Positions 6,196-9,237 of a stretch of DNA of 9,237 nucleotides are shown piece by piece. A program made the position numbers and the translations under genes. Position 1 is the first letter of the stretch, and each line of letters opens with the position of its first letter. The DNA is from JASJBU01 sp965372385 (GTDB taxonomy: Bacteria; Pseudomonadota; Gammaproteobacteria; Chromatiales; Chromatiaceae). Location of the stretch: contig CBDVCD010000127.1 of the NCBI GenBank assembly GCA_965372385.1, positions 1 to 9,237 on the forward strand, read 5' to 3'. The notes under the pieces were generated by a model, which worked only from the letters and a program-made list of their open reading frames with translations, searched no databases and had not been told where the DNA came from.

Positions 6196-8385
6196 CTAAT
6201 CAGTTAAAGTAACCACGACCTTGTCCAATTCACCGGTAAACGGGAAAGGGTCTGTGTAAAGTTTTGATACCTGCGTGCCTGTATCTCGACCCACGTCGAA
6301 GGTCTCGGCCAGGGAGTAAGTGGCGATATGCATCTTTGGCATGTCGGACTCGTCCACTTTCTTGCCATTAACATACAACTCACCGATACCTGCGAACTGC
6401 CCGGTCTTGATGAAGTTAAGCTTTAACTCGGTCATGCCTTTGGGCAGGGTTGGGGACTCCAGTGTGTAATAGACACCGTCCAGGAAGTTATAGTCGTAGA
6501 AGAGCTTACCGTCCTTGATGAACAGGGTATAGCCACCTGTCATGCCACCCACCGACACAATGACACCTTCCTCGTCGCCCTTGAGATCTATATTGGTGAC
6601 AATGGTGTGTGAGCGGTTCTTGACCGGGGCTGATACTTTTTCCGCTATGCGCACCGCACCGGGAGCGTAGTACACATATTCCTTCTTGTCGCCGAACAGA
6701 CGTTTTTCCTGCGCGGCCAGGCGCTTTATCATGTCATCGTGGAGCGGGTAGACGTTGTACTTCCAAGCCTCCTCATCAAACATCTTCTGTAATTCGGCTA
6801 GCTTCTCGGGATGCTTCTTGGCCAGGTCAGTACTCTCGGAAAAGTCCTCAGCTACGTTATATAGCTCCCATTCATCTTTATCGAATGGCAATACCGCATT
6901 GAGTTCCCACGGCATACGCTTACCATGCAGGGTAACCGCCTTCCAGCCATCGGCCCAGATTGCCCGGTTGCCGAACATCTCGTAGTATTGGCGCTGTTTT
7001 TTGTTGGCTGCCTTGGCATCGTCAAATGCATATCGCATCGATACACCATCCAAGGGTTGTTGTTTTACACCATGATAGATTTCAGGCATTTCCACGCCAG
7101 CCGCATCAAGAATGGTTGGGGCAATATCTGCAATGTGGTGGTACTGGCTACGGATCTCACCCTTAGCCTTGATGCCCTTAGGCCAGTGAGCTACCAGAAA
7201 GTCCTGCTGACCACCGCGGTGCGAGCTTTGCTTGAAGTAGCGGAAAGGCGTGTTACCCGCCATAGCCCAGCCGGCATGGTAGTGAACATAGGTGTTTGCG
7301 CGACCCCAGTCATCGTAATGCCTCATATTGGCATCAAACGGAGTTTGTAGGCCGTTGAGAACATAGGTTTCGTTGAAGGTTCCAGCTAAGCCGCCTTCAC
7401 CACTGGCTCCATTGTCTGAAGTAACAAAAATCAACGTATTGTCCAGCTCACCGATTCGCTCCAATTCCTTGATTACACGACCTATTTGATGGTCGACATA
7501 CTCCATCTGGGCTGCAAAAGCCTCCATCTGCCGCGCATAGAGTTTTTTCTCATCAGCGTTGAGGGAATCCCAGGCAGGGATATCATCGATTCGATCGGTC
7601 ATTTTCGTATCAGCAGGAATAATGCCGAGCTTCTTCTGGTTTTCCAGGATCATTTCGCGGGCCTTGTCCCAGCCCATATCAAATTTGCCCCGGTATTTCT
7701 CTAAATAATCATCGGGTGCGTGATGAGGCGAATGCATGGAACCTGAAGCCCACAGCATCATGAAGGGTATATCGGGTTTGATCGACTTATGCCCGGTAAT
7801 CCAGTTAATAGCCCGATCTGCCAGGTCTTTGTCCAGGTGCTCACTCTTATGGTATGACTCCGGAGTATGGTCGTTCCACATAACGGGGACGAACTGATGA
7901 ACATCCGCCGCCATAAAGGTGTAAGCATGATCAAAACCTTCACCACTGGGCCAACGGTCAAAAGGCCCTACCTGAGATATTTCATACAGCGGAGTGTGGT
8001 CCCACTTACCCAAGGCATAGTTCACATAGCCGACATTTTGCAGGTAGTTAGCTACCGATTTGGCTGATTCAGGCATGATAGCGCTGTAGCCAGGGAAGCC
8101 CATAGCCGTAAGTGCATGACTACCTAATCCTATAGAGTGCGGATTGCGTCCGGCCATCAAAGACGCTCGTGAGGGTGAACACAGTGCAGTGGTATGGAAG
8201 TTGTTGAAACGCAATCCTTCATGGGCCAGGCTATCAATGTTGGGCGTTGTGGTGAGGCCACCGAAGCTGCCTACCTGGGCAAAACCTACATCATCTAGCA
8301 GGAAGATGATGACATTGGGTGCGCCTTTCGGCGGTTGCACTGGATCAGGCCACCATTCCTTGCTTTCAGCATAGGACTTGGCCAT
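6196..8385 (-). CDS. type I sulfatase (arylsulfatase, Cys-type), probably 5'-truncated
   Basis: Hydrolyses sulfate esters through a formylglycine residue made from Cys69 of CSPSR (numbered from the ATG at 8385). The surrounding ALCSPSRASLMAG fits the sulfatase signature. Other active-site positions are D31/D32 (LLDDVGF), K127 in LGKWDHTP, H218 in SMHSP, D324/N325 in TSDNGA and K385 in YFKQSSH. The usual His after GKW is Asp129, with His130 next to it. Residues from about 590 to 729 form a beta-rich, LamG-like C-terminal domain seen in the long (700-800 aa) arylsulfatases. The ATG at 8385 has AAAGG 4 nt upstream. Family-like residues (GAPEFKGK) continue upstream in frame to about 8427, and GTG at 8439 or TTG at 8505 are alternative starts, but none gives a signal peptide although relatives are usually exported. 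No maturation enzyme gene is in the window. Confidence 0.9.
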   Translation of the reverse strand: MAKSYAESKEWWPDPVQPPKGAPNVIIFLLDDVGFAQVGSFGGLTTTPNIDSLAHEGLRFNNFHTTALCSPSRASLMAGRNPHSIGLGSHALTAMGFPGYSAIMPESAKSVANYLQNVGYVNYALGKWDHTPLYEISQVGPFDRWPSGEGFDHAYTFMAADVHQFVPVMWNDHTPESYHKSEHLDKDLADRAINWITGHKSIKPDIPFMMLWASGSMHSPHHAPDDYLEKYRGKFDMGWDKAREMILENQKKLGIIPADTKMTDRIDDIPAWDSLNADEKKLYARQMEAFAAQMEYVDHQIGRVIKELERIGELDNTLIFVTSDNGASGEGGLAGTFNETYVLNGLQTPFDANMRHYDDWGRANTYVHYHAGWAMAGNTPFRYFKQSSHRGGQQDFLVAHWPKGIKAKGEIRSQYHHIADIAPTILDAAGVEMPEIYHGVKQQPLDGVSMRYAFDDAKAANKKQRQYYEMFGNRAIWADGWKAVTLHGKRMPWELNAVLPFDKDEWELYNVAEDFSESTDLAKKHPEKLAELQKMFDEEAWKYNVYPLHDDMIKRLAAQEKRLFGDKKEYVYYAPGAVRIAEKVSAPVKNRSHTIVTNIDLKGDEEGVIVSVGGMTGGYTLFIKDGKLFYDYNFLDGVYYTLESPTLPKGMTELKLNFIKTGQFAGIGELYVNGKKVDESDMPKMHIATYSLAETFDVGRDTGTQVSKLYTDPFPFTGELDKVVVTLTD

Positions 8386-8427
8386 CTTGCCTTTAAACTC
8401 GGGGGCACCCTGGGTTGAATCAGCAAC

Positions 8428-8439
8428 AAAGGTGATCAC
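8428..8439 (+). promoter_or_regulatory. strong ribosome binding site AAAGGTGATCAC
   Basis: AGGTGATC matches the 3' end complement of 16S rRNA (AGGAGGTGATC) and lies 2 nt before the ATG at 8440, with core GGTGA 4 nt away. It decides the true start of the plus-strand small gene. It also lies within the upstream in-frame extension of the oppositely oriented sulfatase, which argues against the longer sulfatase starts being native. Confidence 0.6.
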
Positions 8440-8759
8440 ATGAAAGTACAAAAAAATACGGTTGTTGCCATCCTGGCGGCGCTGTTGCCAATTGTGGCAG
8501 CCCAAGCAGAGGGATAAGAGCAGCCAGGCAGAAACAGTTGGATCAGACGTGTGAAGCAGCCAGAGAGCGGAAACTGGCGCCTGAAAGAGCGCAGTATATT
8601 GAAGAGTGCGCAGCTAAACAGAGAAGAGACAAGGCCTATTGTGAGCGTTTTTATAGAGATTATGGAGCGCGTACGAAAGACAGAGCACCACTGTACTATG
8701 ATCTCCCGGAATGTGTGGAAGCATTTGAATACAAAAAAAGTTACCGTAAAGTAAGATAG
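8440..8759 (+). pseudogene. small secreted Cys-containing protein, broken by a -1 frameshift
   Basis: From ATG 8440, behind a strong ribosome binding site, comes a textbook signal peptide: MKVQKN, hydrophobic core TVVAILAALLPIVA, cleavage site AQA before EG. This frame stops at TAA 8515. The adjoining frame is open from there to TAG at 8757-8759 and continues IRAARQKQLDQTCEAARERK, ending DLPECVEAFEYKKSYRKVR. Loss of a single base near 8509-8515 explains both halves. The mature part is charged and mainly helical, with four cysteines (DQTCE, EECAA, AYCER, PECVE) that could form two disulfides, consistent with export. The downstream half alone could begin at TTG 8538 but would lack a signal. I recall similar short proteobacterial proteins ending in YYDLPECVEA but cannot name a function. 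A sequencing error is the main alternative. Confidence 0.7.
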
Positions 8760-8772
8760 GATCTGCCTGGCT
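8522..8772. repeat. 11-bp perfect inverted repeat flanking the small gene's second half
   Basis: AGCCAGGCAGA at 8522-8532 and TCTGCCTGGCT at 8762-8772 are exact reverse complements. They bracket the open frame that follows the frameshift, and the right copy starts 3 bp after its stop. No matching direct repeats are seen next to them. It may be chance or a structural feature of the transcript. Confidence 0.35.
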
Positions 8773-8954
8773 AGTTAGTGCCTGAACGGAATCCAAAATA
8801 CCCAATAAATACAAAGCACTATAATCAGTAATCAAAAATGAAGAATTCTGTGGTGAGGTAAATAGTAAACGCACGAAAACCCCATCGTATTGAAAACTAT
8901 GAGATAATTTCTTTTCAATAAGTTTAAGAATCGTTTTTTTGAGAAATCTTCGTC

Positions 8955-9237
8955 ATGCGCCACGCTCTCCCACCGCAACTTCAACTCGGCGAACTCAACG
9001 TATCTGCCATTAAGTTCGACGCCTATTCCCGAGACGATATTCCCCAACTCCTGCGCGGATTGCAGCACCTATACGACGACAAAGAGGCGCGTGATGTGGT
9101 GTTGAATCTGTTGCGTGAAAACCTGGTGGAGAAGGTCGACCCGGATACTGGGCGCCCCGGTATGAGCTTGTGGGCGATACTCGTACTGGGCGTTGTGCGC
9201 TTGGGATTGAACTGTGACTATGATCGGGTGATGGAAC
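8955..9237 (+). CDS. transposase, ISNCY-like (3' part outside window)
   Basis: Open from ATG 8955 to the window end, 94 codons, starting MRHALPPQLQLGELNV. An in-frame TGA at 8940 precedes it, so 8955 is the first possible ATG. The GRPGMSLWAILVLGVVRLGL run at about 67-86, followed by NCDYDRVME, resembles the N-terminal helical region of transposases usually labelled ISNCY, where it precedes a DDE catalytic core that would lie beyond the edge. The ribosome binding site is weak (GAGAAA, about 9 nt upstream). Upstream DNA (8773-8954) is A+T-rich and probably contains the left end of the insertion sequence, but without the right end the terminal repeat cannot be placed. Family assignment rests on remembered resemblance. 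Confidence 0.7.
   Translation, partial: MRHALPPQLQLGELNVSAIKFDAYSRDDIPQLLRGLQHLYDDKEARDVVLNLLRENLVEKVDPDTGRPGMSLWAILVLGVVRLGLNCDYDRVME

Noticed and set aside
8386..8505. Longer sulfatase N terminus beginning at TTG 8505 or GTG 8439
   Set aside because: The added residues from 8440 are antisense to a good signal peptide with its own ribosome binding site, neither start has a ribosome binding site, and the extension is not a signal peptide. The part from about 8386 to 8427 does look family-like and is noted as a probable remnant.
8832..9068. Minus-strand open frames near the right edge
   Set aside because: They overlap the transposase start antisense, show no recognisable motif and have unconvincing starts.

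Overview
The window looks like chromosomal DNA of a gammaproteobacterium. The evidence is the minus-strand gene order ribB(X)-ribH-nusB-thiL-pgpA, which is typical of that class, and the good matches of each product to E. coli-like families. No gene here identifies the genus. Positions 1 to about 5150 are GC-rich and almost all housekeeping genes. Positions 5150-9237 are visibly more A+T-rich and hold accessory genes, long non-coding DNA, a broken gene and a transposase.

Layout: (1) 1-643, plus strand: the 3' part of folE2 (folate entry enzyme), cut by the left edge of the window. (2) 671-5147, minus strand: an operon-like block read right to left. Its order is ribBX (DHBP synthase with a degenerate GTP cyclohydrolase II domain), ribH (lumazine synthase), nusB, thiL, pgpA and a secreted retropepsin-like protease. 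Most junctions touch or overlap by a few bases. The exception is nusB-thiL, where a 115-bp inverted-repeat element carrying a REP-like palindrome sits among further inverted copies of a short motif. (3) 5148-5693: about 550 bp without a gene, with short degenerate repeats and no recognisable FMN riboswitch. (4) 5694-8385, minus strand: a long Cys-type sulfatase followed by a small secreted protein of unknown function, with a strong hairpin between them. (5) 8440-8759, plus strand: a small secreted Cys-containing protein gene broken by a one-base frameshift just after its signal peptide. Its 5' end abuts the sulfatase 5' end with no room for a promoter, so this looks like a rearrangement joint. 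(6) 8955-9237, plus strand: the start of an ISNCY-like transposase, cut by the right edge.

Functionally, the left half serves cofactor synthesis (folate, riboflavin, thiamine diphosphate), rRNA antitermination and phosphatidylglycerol synthesis. The right half is a remodelled accessory patch centred on a sulfate-ester hydrolase. I see no CRISPR array, tRNA, rRNA, phage module or recognisable defence system. I do not see a convincing new multi-gene system. The points most worth a second look are the sulfatase/small-protein joint, the unusual residue at a sulfatase catalytic position, and the nested inverted repeats between nusB and thiL.
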